From: Amphimedon queenslandica
Lineage: Eukaryota > Porifera > Demospongiae > Haplosclerida > Niphatidae
Assembly: GCF_000090795.2 (NCBI RefSeq)
Contig: NW_003546265.1
Coordinates: 503,950 to 525,637 of the forward strand
Reading direction: 5' to 3'
DNA: 21,688 nt
Positions 1 through 10,910 of this stretch are shown piece by piece. The notes under the pieces are model-generated. The model saw nothing but the letters and a program-made list of their open reading frames with translations, did not search any database and had not been told where the DNA came from. Position 1 is the stretch's first letter. Each line of letters opens with the position of its first letter. The position numbers and the translations under genes are program-made.

Positions 1-343
1 AAGGCAGAGAAAGAGGAACAAAGGAAAAGAAATGAAGAGGAACAAAGAAAAAGATACGAGAAGTGAATAATACTAACTGATATGATCTTTATTAATAAAT
101 TTTTAAGGCGTATAGAGCTAAAAAAAGAATTAAAAGATAAAGAAGCTAAAGTTAAAGAACTTAAAAGTGAAAAGGAAATGCTAAAACAAAAGTAAGTCGA
201 TAAAACATTGATTAAATTATCAACCAAATATTGCAGTTATAAAAAAAAGCTCCCTGATTATACCAATGCACTGAAGAAACTAAGAGTCTATTCTGAAGCA
301 GAGGTACATGAAAAAAATGATAGTTGGAAAATTAGTCACTAAA

Positions 344-377
<34 letters not shown>

Positions 378-1422
378 TGCAACATACTACATTATACTAC
401 ACCATTCATACTACATTATACTACACCATTCATACTACATTATACTACACCATTCATACTACATTATACTACACCATTCATACTACATTATACTACACCA
501 TTCATACTACATTATACTACACCATTCATACTACATTGGCTTATGGTTATAGTGTATGTTGGCCGGCTAATAATCAGTTTGGCATTATTCAATGCATTCT
601 AAATTATAGGATACTTACTGTCTCATTATTGAACAATTGGTAAATGATGTGGTAGAAAAGGAGCTTACAACACTACTGACTGCACCAGAAGGTTGCAATG
701 CAATTGTAACAAGTGGTGATAGAGACCAATATGGAGCATATGGTCTCCTTCTTAGTGCTTACAAAGTACTTCACCCTTCACTGCCTGATGACAAAACTGA
801 AGATGATGGAGATAAAAGTAAAGCTGATGAGCTTAGTGAAGATACTATTACAAAGGTACTGCAGTTTATTGACAAGATTTTGATATAAAATTGATCTTGT
901 TAGGCTTGTACTAAAGTAGCTGTCCAATTAGAAGGAGAGATGAAGGAAAAAGCAGCAACAAATGTGAAAACATCAATAAAGCTAACTCGAGAAATGCTGT
1001 TTCTCATACCCCCATTGGTTGTTGGTTCAAAAGAAAGGGTTCGTAGCTACCATGAAGATCTTTGTGACACAAATAGGAAGACATGGGATGAGAAAAAAGA
1101 AGGAGATCAGTTGCTGTGGTATAGACCTGTTATTACATATGGCAACCAGTTACACATTGCTGTAAAAGGACTAGTGGGAAATTGTACTGAGCCAATACCA
1201 GAGGAAGGTTAGTAACTACACACATTATGATGCTATCAGTTTACTCTGACAGAAAAAGAAGAGGCACAAACTGATACTGATACTAATGAAGGAGTATCAG
1301 TGTCTCCAGAAATAACAGTGCATGCTGATCCTGAAGAAACATCAGATACAAATGATGAATTGCAAGACGATAAAGATACAAATGACGAATCACAAGACTA
1401 TAATAAAGAAACAGTGATTTGA
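1..1422 (+). CDS. Mieap/SPATA18 C-domain-like coiled-coil protein, copy 1 (5' partial, spliced)
   Basis: Spliced model with exons <1-62, 108-191, 237-303, 610-855, 904-1207 and 1253-1422; all junctions are GT..AG and the frame stays open for 310 visible residues. The first 50 or so residues are Lys/Glu-rich coiled coil. Residues about 72-153 form a helical region. Residues about 183-245 hold a domain with REML..IPP, a TWDEKK stretch, YRPVITYG and AVKGLVG. This pattern resembles the C-terminal domain of Mieap (SPATA18), a mitochondrial quality-control protein; the family name is inference from motif spacing. The last exon gives an acidic tail rich in Asp/Glu/Thr ending at TGA 1422. The gene at 3957-7796 is a paralog with the same intron phases (2, 2, 0, 0) over the comparable exons. 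The start lies before the window. The exon at 904 could instead begin at 917, keeping the frame but dropping four residues. Confidence 0.6.
347..375. repeat. (CA)n microsatellite
   Basis: About 14 uninterrupted CA dinucleotides inside the intron at 304-609 of the first Mieap-like gene, immediately before a 24-bp minisatellite. Confidence 0.95.
386..537. repeat. 24-bp minisatellite, six perfect copies plus a partial
   Basis: The unit is built from ACTACATTAT followed by ACTACACCATTCAT (24 bp). Six identical copies run from 386 to 529 and an eight-base partial follows. The unit contains no stop in one frame, which gives a false ORF with an eight-residue period. It lies in the intron at 304-609, as judged by the flanking exons lining up with the paralog. 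Confidence 0.95.
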
Positions 1423-1514
1423 ATTCTTAAACTTTAGTATATACTTCCAAAATAATTAATTTTAAATGCACACAGCAAAAATAACTATATAGTTAGTTAA
1501 TGATATATTTAGTT

Positions 1515-3629
1515 TTAATTTCTTTGAAATGGTTTAGCAACAGATAAGAAATCGCAAAGAACATCAACCTCATCACCAGTGACCCTGTACTTTGCTTTAG
1601 CATGTATCTCAGTACCACTGAAGTCAACAGTGACATCAACCAAACGCTGAGAGCGTTGAAGATCACCTATGTTAGGTATATCAATGACAAGCTCTCCAAT
1701 CTTTGTGGCTGTTTCTTCTCCTTCTTTATCTTTTGTGTACTGGACGCCTCTATCTAAAGTAGACAGGATATCAAACTTCATGGTTGTCATTTTCTGGTAA
1801 GCTGGAGCTATTCCTTCTATGAGATATGCTTCACTTGATTTAACAACATCCCCTCGCTGGCGAAACACAGAAAAGATATCATCACATTTAAACTGCTGTT
1901 GCTCTTCATTGTAGACTTTATAGTGATCATCATGAGCCTTTGGGTCAAAAGGAATTTGTAGAGCTATACCATAAGTGGCATCAATACATCTAGCGGTGAT
2001 ATTATCAGGACTCCTCCTCCAAATCACGGCTCCTTGAGCAATAGCTAGTTTAGGACTCTTGGGTACTATCATGTGCGAGATGGAGCCATATTTCTTTGTG
2101 ATGGCATCACAGAGGTACTGGTAGAGATACTTGCTACCACCAAAACCTCCAACAAAGTAATAAGTATCAATATCTCCATGCACCTGAGTGGTGCTATCAA
2201 TGGCAATCATGACACAACTTGCAATGTGCTCCAGAACTGGAACAAACAGCCTCTCCTCAACGACACCACTCTCAATGTAAAGACAATCGCTGTCATCGAC
2301 ATACTCTATTCCAGAGAATTTCTTTGCTCCTTTCTCTATCGCCTCAGATCCATAGAAATCAACGATACTACGTGGTATGATGATACCGACCTCATCATTG
2401 TGATCAAATTTATCGTATGAGTCGCCAAAGGTGACCTTTTGGAGCTCAAATTCTCTATACAACAGCTCATTCAGAACAATCTGTCGCTTCTCGTGATCAC
2501 CAGAGCCAAGAAACTTTTCAAAATTCTCATCGTTGACAATTTCTTGAAACAATTTCGAAAATTGTTCATTGACTTTGGTCCCTCCCCAGTCGTTTCCCGA
2601 CGGCACGTTAATGACCTCAAAACTTCCATCGTCTCGTTTGATCTGAGCCGTGATATCCACCGTCCCTCCTCCTATGTCAAGGACCATGTACGCTCCTTTG
2701 GGCTGAGGAAAATCCTTATTGTCTGCATTAGCGACATCAACTTCAGTGATGGTTTGACTGTAGAGTGCAGCACATTCCGGCTCAAGGGCCAGCGTCAGAT
2801 GATTCGCATTGGTTTCTTGAGGGGATGGGAGGAGAGAGACACCGTAAGGAGTCAATGTTGATATTCCAGGATCACTTGTTAGGAGCCCGGCCTATAAATA
2901 AATTAAAATAAAATTGTCCCTTTTCATTATTAGTTATTTATATTTACCAAATAAGCAGCTTCTCTCATCATTCTTTTTCCTCGAGGATCCCATATAGCAG
3001 GTACGGTAATGACCCAATCAAAATCAGTTGCCTTCAAGATTGGAGAAGGTTTTGTCTTTCGGAGATGATCAAGAAAGTAATCCTTCAAGTATCGCAAAAT
3101 GAAAGCAACAACTTCAACGAGATAGAAATTAGCTCCAGAAAAAGATTCTACAGGAGACTCACGATCAATAACTTTCTATAAAAATTTAAATAATAATTAA
3201 TTTTCTGCAATAGATCTAATGTCTCACCTTTTCTCTTTTCATTAACATCTTGATTCTCTCGAAATAAACATAGCTCTCCCTATTGCGGACTTTGCTGTAC
3301 ACGCTGCGTGCATTATGGCCGAATGAAGCCACCTTGTAGCCGCCGTCAGGCTTCCTCTCAAGCAGAATACAATTCGTGATCCTGGTGTCCATGTTTGACA
3401 GGTCCAGGGGCAGTGTGTTCACATCTTTGCTGCCATAAGTGGTGTAGGCGAGAGAGACAGAAGTAGTGCCGAAATCTATTGCTGCAATATTTCCATTAGT
3501 TGTCCTGTAAGAGGACAGTTTCTGTGAAACGGGTTTTGCTGTAAGGAATGGCTCCTTCCCACTATCTCGACCTAGGATACAGATCTGGCGAGCTGTGATT
3601 CTGTTATTTCTAAAAGGCATAGAAGTCAT
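1515..3629 (-). CDS. HSPA12-type atypical Hsp70 family protein
   Basis: Three exons on the minus strand, 3629-3228, 3175-2948 and 2891-1515, both introns phase 0 and 52-56 bp long, giving 668 aa, close to human HSPA12A. The actin/Hsp70 ATPase signatures are visible: phosphate-1 AAIDFGTTSVSLAY at about residues 49-62, phosphate-2 VLDIGGGTVD at about 280-289, and adenosine-site VGGFGGS at about 457-463. The stretch VPAIWDPRGKRMMREAAYLA across the second junction and ALEPECAALY just after are typical of HSPA12 rather than canonical Hsp70. No separate substrate-binding domain of the DnaK kind is seen. The start is the first ATG in frame (3629); a second Met lies three codons on. The gene converges with the Mieap-like copy 1 (92 bp between stops) and diverges from copy 2. 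Expected role: cytosolic ATP-binding chaperone-like protein; clients unknown. Which HSPA12 subtype it matches cannot be told, as sponges and molluscs carry many. Confidence 0.88.
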
Positions 3630-3956
3630 GATGGCTTTGAGCTGGAGACAAAAGAACAAGCAAAAATTAAATTTTAGCTCGGACGAGATGCATTATAAAA
3701 ATTCGCCGATATTAGCCACGCCTACTTCACGCAGAATTAATTATATTCACGAATTGTTATTACTACAGAATGGATTCTAGGAATTGACCCACAAATCAAA
3801 ACTAGTGACACCTGCTTTTCCAAGAACTGCTACGATATCTAGTTTTCCGAGAAACTCCAAATGTTGTGGAGGAGCTGTGGTCATGAATACTATAGTGCTG
3901 TTAGGAAGGTGAGGTGTGGTTCAGAAACTACAAGATCAGAACTAGGAGGAGAGACA
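3630..3956. promoter_or_regulatory. Divergent intergenic region between HSPA12-like and Mieap-like copy 2
   Basis: About 330 bp between two divergent starts, so probably a shared promoter. It holds a TATAAAA at 3694-3700 (plus orientation) and a GTAGGCGTGGCTAA element at 3712-3725 (minus orientation) that recurs upstream of other genes in this window. A stop-free stretch before 3910 has no in-frame ATG until 3884. Transcription start sites are not determinable from sequence. Confidence 0.45.
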
Positions 3957-6900
3957 ATGGAGTGAGTTGATGATCTTTTCAAACTTAAAACTGACTTTGA
4001 TTGTGTAGGAAAGAAAGAAAGCAAGAACAGCAAGTGCAGAGAGAGCTACAGAGGTACTTACAAGTTGCATCAGTTATACTATTATAGTGATACACTGTAG
4101 GAAACTGGAAAGGTTGAAGCTACAGAAGAAGATTCTAAATGAAATAATAAATTCCAAGTAAGTTTGAGAAGTGATCTTTTCTTTAAATACAAATTTGTAA
4201 TTAAAAACAATTTTAACTACAAACCACATTAAAATGGCTCCTCAACAAATCGAACATAATTTCATGTTATTAGATCACCTGCAAGTGCTGTACCTCATCA
4301 ATTGAATGCAAATAATGAATGGCATAAAATAATAATGAAAAGAAATGAAGTATTGAAAAAAAATGGAGGCAAACTAGAGGTAAACATCATCATTGCACTG
4401 TTATGATATATTAATTCTTATAATCATTTCACAGGCTACATACAGAAAATGTCTCGATATTGTGCTAAAGAGCATCAGGGAAAAGTTGCTTAGTTTCTTA
4501 AGCATGTCACCAAAAGAGGAGGAAGGACCAGCAGCTGTTACTGAGTCCAGTGACTCAAAACAGAAAGAGCAATACAAGTCGTACGGTCTATTGCTCAGCT
4601 CATGTCATATTAAAAAATCAGAACTAGCAACTGATAGAATTGAATATGTAAGTCTTTTGAACAGTAATGCAAGTGCATTAATTATCATTACATGTACATG
4701 GTCTTTGGCCAAATTTTGCCAAAAATGACTAACAGAGAATTCTAAATTTTTATTACATTTTCTGATATACATGTTCTTATGTTGTGTAGCAAGTTTGAGG
4801 TGATTCTCATAAAATTTGAATTTTTTTGCAAATTATTAAAATTGCTCAAAAATTGGGCCAAAGTCCCTGTACTATAGCACAGGGTCTCGGGCCAAATTTC
4901 GCCAAAAATAAAATTTTGAGAATTCTCCATTTTTATAATTTTATCTAATACATATACATGTTCTTATGTTGTGTAGCAAATTTGAGCTGATTCCGATGAA
5001 ATTTGAATTTTTTATGAATTTTTAAAGTTGCTCAAAAATTTGGTCAAAGTCCCTGTACTATAGCACAGGGTCTCGGGCCAAATTTTGCCAAAAATGAAAA
5101 GGAGAGAATTCTTTATTTTTACAATTTTTTCTGATACATATACATGTTTTTATGTTCTGTAGCAAGTTTGAGCTGATTCTAACCAAATTTGAATTTTTTA
5201 CAAATTTTTTAAGTGGCTCAAAAATCAGATCACTATCGGAGAATTCAGCCAAAGACCAAGAGCTTTAATATTCTACTATTATTTAATGATATTTTAATTT
5301 TTATTATAGGTTTTGTTACAAGTTGCTGGAAGATATCGTTTAACTGATGAGAGCAGAAACAAGTTAGGAGAGTATGTTCAGAAAGCAGTTCGCCAAACCC
5401 GTACGATGTTGACACTCCTCCCACCAACAGTTATATACCTTCCCCTTCACTATAATGAAGGACTTCATGACACTAACAGAGCAACATGGGACGAGGAAGA
5501 AGCTGAAAAAAATCCTAAACTGAGCATCACTCATTATCGCCCTGTCCTTCTCTATGGGAATCATCTTCATGTTGCTGTCAAAGGTTTAATTGGAAAAAAA
5601 TTGGAATCATCAAAACATGCTCCTCCTCCTCCTGTCACTAAAACTCAAACTTTAAGTATCCATTCACCTTCTACTTCTGTTCTTCCTCCTGCTCCTCCTC
5701 CTCCTGCTGTTCCACCTGCTGTTCCTCTTGCTCCTCCTCCTGTCACTAAAACTCAAACTTTGAGCACTCATTCACCTCATTATTCTCTTCCACCTGCTCC
5801 TGCTCCTCCTGTCTCTCCTTCTCTTCCTGTCAATAAAACTCAAACTTTGAGCACTCATTCACCTCGTTATCCTCACCCTCCTCCTCCTCCTGCTGTTTCT
5901 GCTCCTCTTCCTCCTCCTACAAAACCTTCAATTCTTCATCATCATGTTGATGAACACCAGTCTCATAGTTCTCACTCTACAACTGAGCCAGCTCATAAAC
6001 CAAAAGGCCAAAGAAGAAACCGCTCACCATCTTTTGATAAGCCACTCAGCCCAGATAAAAGACCAAAGGTTGATGAAAGAGTGGAGAATCTTCCCTCATT
6101 ATCATCCAGGAGAGAAAAAGTGGCTCCATCATTTCAACATTCATCAGCAACAGAGCAAAATAAACACAAACTGCAGCAAAACTCAGTTCCATCTCGAGCT
6201 GTACCAGGTACCCAATATTCATCACAACCACCACCATTAGTTGCATATCTACCAGCATCACAAGGACGTAGCAGTACTCAAATGATAGAGAAAAGGGCAG
6301 GTAGCGTGTCATCATCTCCTGTTCAAACTGCAAGAGCTAGCCATCAAAAACAGTCAACTTATTCTGTTAGTAGCAACAATTCTTCCTATCCTTCTGTCTG
6401 TTCAGGAGATGCCAAAGGTAGAATGAAAAGAGAAGGAGACACTACCAGTGGAGTCTCTGCTCAGACCACTAGTAGAAGAACTGGATATGAATATAAGCCT
6501 GAGGCTTCAAAAGGAGTGACACCTCCCACTACTAGTGAGTCTGCTGGTATGATTCGGCCTCACAAAGAAACTAAAAATAGAAATAATCCAGCTGGTAGTA
6601 TTTTAAAGTATAATGAGTCCTGTCCTTCTGCAAAACAAAGATCAGGTAAACCTCATTCTCCTTCTGCAGTGACAAAAGAAAAAATAACAGGTGGCAGTCT
6701 AAAAAGTGGAACAGCAGCAGCAACTTCAAGCAGTCATCGTTTGCAAACTACCAGACCATCATCATCAAATAAAACCACCAAATCATCAAAAGGGAATGGT
6801 ATTCATTCACAAAGTCCTGTACCTGCCAGCAAGCAAGCCTCAGGATATAGAAGGCAAGTTACACCACAGGGAACAACACCTCCAAGGGCAGCTGCAGTAT

Positions 6901-7796
6901 CAAGAGAAAGGGTTAATCCAAAAAGTGTAGCAACACCAACTTCAAGCAGTTATCGTTTGACTCCAACTAGCAGACCACCATCATCAAACAGAAATGCTAA
7001 GTCAATGAAAGAGAATGCCAATCCTCCTCATAATCGTAAAGCAGCTGTAACTATCAGTAAGCAAGGAAGTACATGGAACAGGTCAAATAAATTAAATTCA
7101 AGCAGTAGAAGTAAAGTATCTGATAGATCTACACCCACATATTTCAGACCAAAGGTCAGTCCGAGACAAACGAGTAACATATCACCTCAAAATGTGAGGG
7201 CACCAGTGAAACCATTATCTCCAGTAAAAGATCAAGTAAAAAGTCAAACCACTGGTCATACTAAAGCAACGGTGTCACCAACAGGTGCTAGAAGAGAGCT
7301 TTTACCAAACTTAATATACAGACCCAAAGCAGAGACCCCTTCTTTCAGATCACAGACTCATGGCCATACTCAGAACATCACAGGTGCTCAGAACATACCT
7401 CTTCCTCCAGGTCAACCACACCATTCTTCTCAATATAGAAAAGGCAGATATTTCACAAGTGAAAAAGCAAAAGAAAAAACTACACAAAAAACACAGAAGT
7501 CTATGATAAATCCAACATCTAAACGACCAGATAGCACAGATATTACTAAAAAACCAACTATAGAACAACTAGTAGTTCCCATATCACCTAATTCATGTCA
7601 AAGATCACCAAAATCATCCATTGAAGTTAAAGTGCAGCATGAACTAAGATCTGGTAGGACATATGAATACCCAACAGCTAATAATAGAGAGCGTGAACGA
7701 CTAGAACAAAGGAGAGGAACAGATGCAGTATTACGTGAATCACGTGGCGGTGGAGCTGTGCAAGTACATGTACAAAAACTTCAAAAGAGAAAGTAG
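3957..7796 (+). CDS. Mieap/SPATA18 C-domain-like protein, copy 2, with long disordered tail
   Basis: Exons 3957-3961 (or 3884-3909), 4009-4053, 4101-4157, 4274-4379, 4435-4647 and 5310-7796, about 970 aa. Phases match copy 1. The coiled-coil exons encode KERKQEQQVQRELQ and KLERLKLQKKILNE. The fourth lines up without gaps with copy 1 over TYRKCLDIVLKSIREKLLSF. Residues about 165-240 hold RTMLTLLPP, TWDEEE, YRPVLLYG and AVKGLIG, the Mieap-like domain. From about residue 247 a Pro-rich segment of 100 residues carries three V-T/N-KTQTLS-HSP repeats, followed by more than 600 residues rich in Ser, Thr, Pro, Lys and Arg with no recognisable fold. The large last exon is one open frame. The first coding exon is uncertain: a five-base ATGGA exon and a 26-base exon both give phase 2. 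Function unknown; if the domain call is right it would be a mitochondrion-associated scaffold, but I would not go further. Confidence 0.6.
4742..5230 (+). repeat. Tandem array of about 186-bp repeats (family A), three units
   Basis: The phrase ATGTTCTTATGTTGTGTAGC recurs at 4771 and 4958 and, with substitutions, at 5143, giving spacings of 187 and 185 bp. Each unit also has the segments GAATTTTTT, GTTGCTCAAAAATT and a near-palindrome around CCCTGTACTATAGCACAGGG (4865-4884 and 5051-5070). The array fills most of the 662-bp intron 4648-5309 of Mieap-like copy 2. Related copies lie at 16050-16325 and, reversed, at 16901-17593. Confidence 0.85.
5620..5930 (+). repeat. Coding Pro-rich repeats with KTQTLS-HSP motif
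   Basis: CTCCT-rich coding sequence inside the last exon of Mieap-like copy 2. The motif V-T-K-T-Q-T-L-S-I/T-H-S-P occurs three times at roughly 100-bp and 95-bp spacing, separated by runs of up to five or six prolines. Such runs can bind SH3, WW or profilin domains; binding here is inference. Confidence 0.8.
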
Positions 7797-8285
7797 TTGA
7801 AACAAATTTTGTAATTAATTATTTAAGCCCGTTTGATAGGACAATAATACTTAATTATCTGATAAAAATATTTAATCATCTAATTAAAATATTTAATTAT
7901 GAACTGACCTGTCTGGGTATAGGAGCCAAGACCTCTCCATGTTAAAGGAATTGTGAATTACTCAATGAAGCAGTAGGTCTTTTAATCCTGTTAAAGGACA
8001 GCTAATTTTAAAGGATATATAAGCATTGCAAAAGCACCTGGTTTAAATTTTGTGGCTCATAATCATCTAAAAACCAACAGTCATCTGTAAGTGAAGAGGT
8101 AGCCATTTTGTCCTTTTCTGTGTGCTTAAAATTTCCCGCCAAACTATAGTTGATAGTTAATTAATAGTTATGAAAATAATTAACTAGCTATTAATAACTA
8201 GCAAATAATTCTGACAAAAATCCATAAATCAGATAAAAAATATAATAACAATAATAATCTGGAAAATAATTTAGCTGTAATGAAA
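7797..8285. other. Convergent intergenic region, AT-rich
   Basis: 489 bp between the stop of Mieap-like copy 2 and the stop of the minus-strand CNNM-like gene. It contains runs such as AAAATATTTAATTAT and many TTAATTA words. I see no open frame, RNA gene or repeat array. It must hold the 3' UTRs and polyadenylation sites of both genes, but no canonical AATAAA stands out at the expected places. Confidence 0.6.
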
Positions 8286-10781
8286 TTAATCGTTAATAAG
8301 TAAAGGCACTTTGTCATCCTCGTTACTATTAATAGCACTGGGGTCTTCATTAGTATCTTCATCAGGTAGACTGCCTGGAATCACTGATTCCATGTGACGA
8401 GGAGGTGGAGCCTGTGGAGATAGAGCCTGAGGAGATGGAGCCTGTAGTGTAATTTTAAAATAGAATAAAGAGCAGCTGGGATAATTTGAAAAAAACTATT
8501 AACATGGATTTAAATCAATAATAATGAACTAAAATTCCTTTTATATTAGCCTATCAGTAATCTTTATAATAAAAACTTTTTTTAATATAACAAATCCTCT
8601 CACCTCCTCCCTGACTCCATACAGTGAGGATGAAGTGTCCCCCCGTCCAATAGCTCTCCTGATTCTCATGATCCTGGTCCTGTCCCCTGTAGGGTCACTC
8701 ACATTCTGACGTCTGAACAGGTTAACACGAGCTCTTGCTACTGAGATCCTTTGGTGGACGTCAACGTACAAATCAGTTTCATCGACAATCTCTTCACCGA
8801 TCAGTTCTTCAATGACGTCTTCTAGTGTTATGATACCAACCAGCTCAGACTATAAATGAAAAGGTGCAGTATATTTGTAATCTAATGGAGGATATTTTCA
8901 AAACAGAAGCCCCCAGGTTGCTACATTCTCTATCTTTAATTTGTACACACAAGTCTTCTATTAGAGGATTCTCCTATACTTTATATAGGATTATATTTAC
9001 TTATTGTATGTAGCCTCAAAGCTTATAATTGAGACAGGACCTGACAGGTATATAGGATAAATTATGGTACATGTATAAATGCATGTACAATGTGCGTTTA
9101 TCAATTTGAAATTGAAAGCAGCATACATGAATATACTTACATCTGGTTCCTCTTCATTGTACACTAAATAAAGATGACCTATTCAATAAATGAACAGAAA
9201 ATAAAAATGACAAATCAAAACATATTCCACTAACTCCTTCCTGTCTGAAACTGGTTGAGTATATCATAAAGGGGTGTGGTCGTTGAGCAAGAAGGAGGAG
9301 GAGTCATAGCACCAATTACCTTATTAATTATTATTAATATTTATTAATTAATTATTTATTCATTACTTCTTTAATTGGTACGTTATCATCAGGATCAAGT
9401 ATAATGAGTTTCTTTACTAATATCAAACCGACAATGTCAGAACGACCATCTTTATAAATCGGGATCCTGGAATGACCAGTTGCTATTATCTGAAGAGAGC
9501 TGACTATAAATATTATAAACATTTGATCTAGTTAACCTTTTCCATGTTAGCTTGTCCAATCTTGTCATCAACATGTAACATGAATACTGATTCAAGTGGC
9601 GTCATGGCGTCTTTGACAGTTTTATCTCTCATATCAAGAGCACCCTTTTAAAGGAGATTTGGACGTGGTCAATTAGTGGGTGTGGCTAACCTTAACGATG
9701 AGTATTTCATCGTGTGATAAAGGTTCTTCATTCTCTTTGCTGTCAGTTTCTTCAGATGAGCCGTGCATCTGAACCAGTTCTTTCAATTCTAAAACGTATT
9801 CATGAAAACTGCGTTATTTATTTTCATACAAACCGGCTCTCCTGAAGAAAGTGCTGTGGTCTTTTCCTAGTATCAGATCAAGTACTTTTGAAATTGGAAA
9901 TGCAAGAATGAAGAATGCGGCCATCAGAAAGTAGACCAAACTATAAAGAAAGAAATATTTATTTTATTTTATTTTTATTTTATTTTATTTTATTTTTATT
10001 TTATTTTATTTTTATTTTATTTTATTTTATTTTATTTATTTATTTCTTACGGAGCACAATAGTATCCAATGGCTAGTCCAAAACGTGTACAAAGAGCTTG
10101 AGGTACAATTCTAAATAATGAGCACTTGAATATAAGCAGCTGGACTCTTTCTCTCTCCTCCTCTCCCTCTCTCTCTCTCAATTATATCCAAGCCATATTT
10201 AGCAAAATGGAAACCCTCCTCTCCCTCTTCCTTACTCTCCAAAGACTAGTACAGCAGTCACTGATATTAAAATGGCCACTATTTCATTCGTGATCTTGTC
10301 CAGGAAGATTGGCATGGACTCCACTGCGATGGCGTTAGCTAACAGGAGTGTCACCAGGAGGAGGTGGTGCTTCTTTACTATACGGATAATGCGACTGGCA
10401 TATTTCTTTTCCCGGGGTTTCCCGCCTCTTTTCAATACCTCAAGACTCATGATGTCCAGGGACAGTAGGCCCATTGTTAATCCTGACATTAACCCTAAGA
10501 ATGAGGACCAGTTTGAATATATATGGAAATGAAAAGTACATAATAAAACAATGTCTAAATAATACTGCTTTAAGGCAAACCAATCACACTATCTAAGTAT
10601 TACAGTGTTATCTCTTACCAGCAAACAGGACCAGAATGATGTAGACGATTAGGTATACCCAAAATAGAGCATCTGTCGGCTTTATTGAGCCCTCGCTCTC
10701 CCCGCCAAGATGATAGAGGGTCCCATTGCAGCTAATCTCTCCCTCAGTTTCAGTAAAATGACACAGGATTCCTTCAGCCAT
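8286..10781 (-). CDS. CNNM/DUF21-CBS divalent-metal transport protein (short form)
   Basis: Eleven exons on the minus strand: 10781-10619, 10494-10236, 10110-10051, 9940-9834, 9788-9691, 9644-9537, 9489-9367, 9319-9235, 9178-9141, 8849-8604 and 8441-8286, total 480 aa with every phase matching. The N-terminus is probably extracellular. The DUF21 transmembrane domain follows, with [49 protein letters not shown] and [11 protein letters not shown]. The linker [18 protein letters not shown] and a paired CBS module (about residues 240-375) come next, with [21 protein letters not shown] and [20 protein letters not shown]. The C-terminal 100 residues are Pro-rich then acidic. Vertebrate CNNM1-4 are over 700 aa and add a cyclic-nucleotide-binding-like domain; that is absent here, so the layout is nearer plant DUF21-CBS and fungal Mam3-like proteins. 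Known family role: Mg2+ and other divalent metal export or homeostasis at a membrane. The intron at 8850-9140 (291 bp) shows nothing notable. Confidence 0.92.
9957..10046. repeat. (TTTTA)n-type microsatellite
   Basis: About 90 bp of TTTTA/TTTA units in the plus orientation, within the intron at 9941-10050 of the CNNM-like gene. On the transcribed strand it is a (TAAAA)n run just after the donor site at 10050. Confidence 0.95.
10148..10179. repeat. CT-rich tract
   Basis: About 32 bp of CT/CTCCT repeats inside the CNNM-like intron 10111-10235; purine-rich on the transcribed strand. Confidence 0.85.
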
Positions 10782-10910
10782 TCCTAGGCCTTGCTCATTA
10801 ATTTTTGCTGGGTGAGGTCACTAGGCGTGGCTATAACAAACCACATGCACACCTACCAAATTTTAATAACTATTGGGTTTAGTTAATTTTAGTAATAACT
10901 AGCAGAATCA
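10782..10910. promoter_or_regulatory. Compact divergent promoter, CNNM-like and oxidoreductase A
   Basis: Only 129 bp separate the two start codons, so both promoters must lie here or inside the flanking 5' exons. The element TAGGCGTGGCTA at 10822-10833 matches one in the HSPA12/Mieap divergent region. It resembles KLF/Sp CACCC-type sites. Confidence 0.5.

Noticed and set aside
308-643. Open frame with HTHTHT and an eight-residue repeat
   Set aside because: It is the CA microsatellite and 24-bp minisatellite read through; flanking exons align to the paralog and place this in an intron.
2073-2861. Two plus-strand open frames of 115 and 140 codons
   Set aside because: Antisense shadows of the large HSPA12-like exon, which has clear ATPase motifs on the other strand.
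4742-5252. Short minus-strand frames in the intron of Mieap-like copy 2
   Set aside because: They all fall in the family A repeat units and recur with the repeat rather than with any protein family.
5944-6930. Alternate-frame plus and minus open frames within the large last exon
   Set aside because: Low-complexity shadows of the Pro/Ser-rich coding frame, which is open for over 800 codons.
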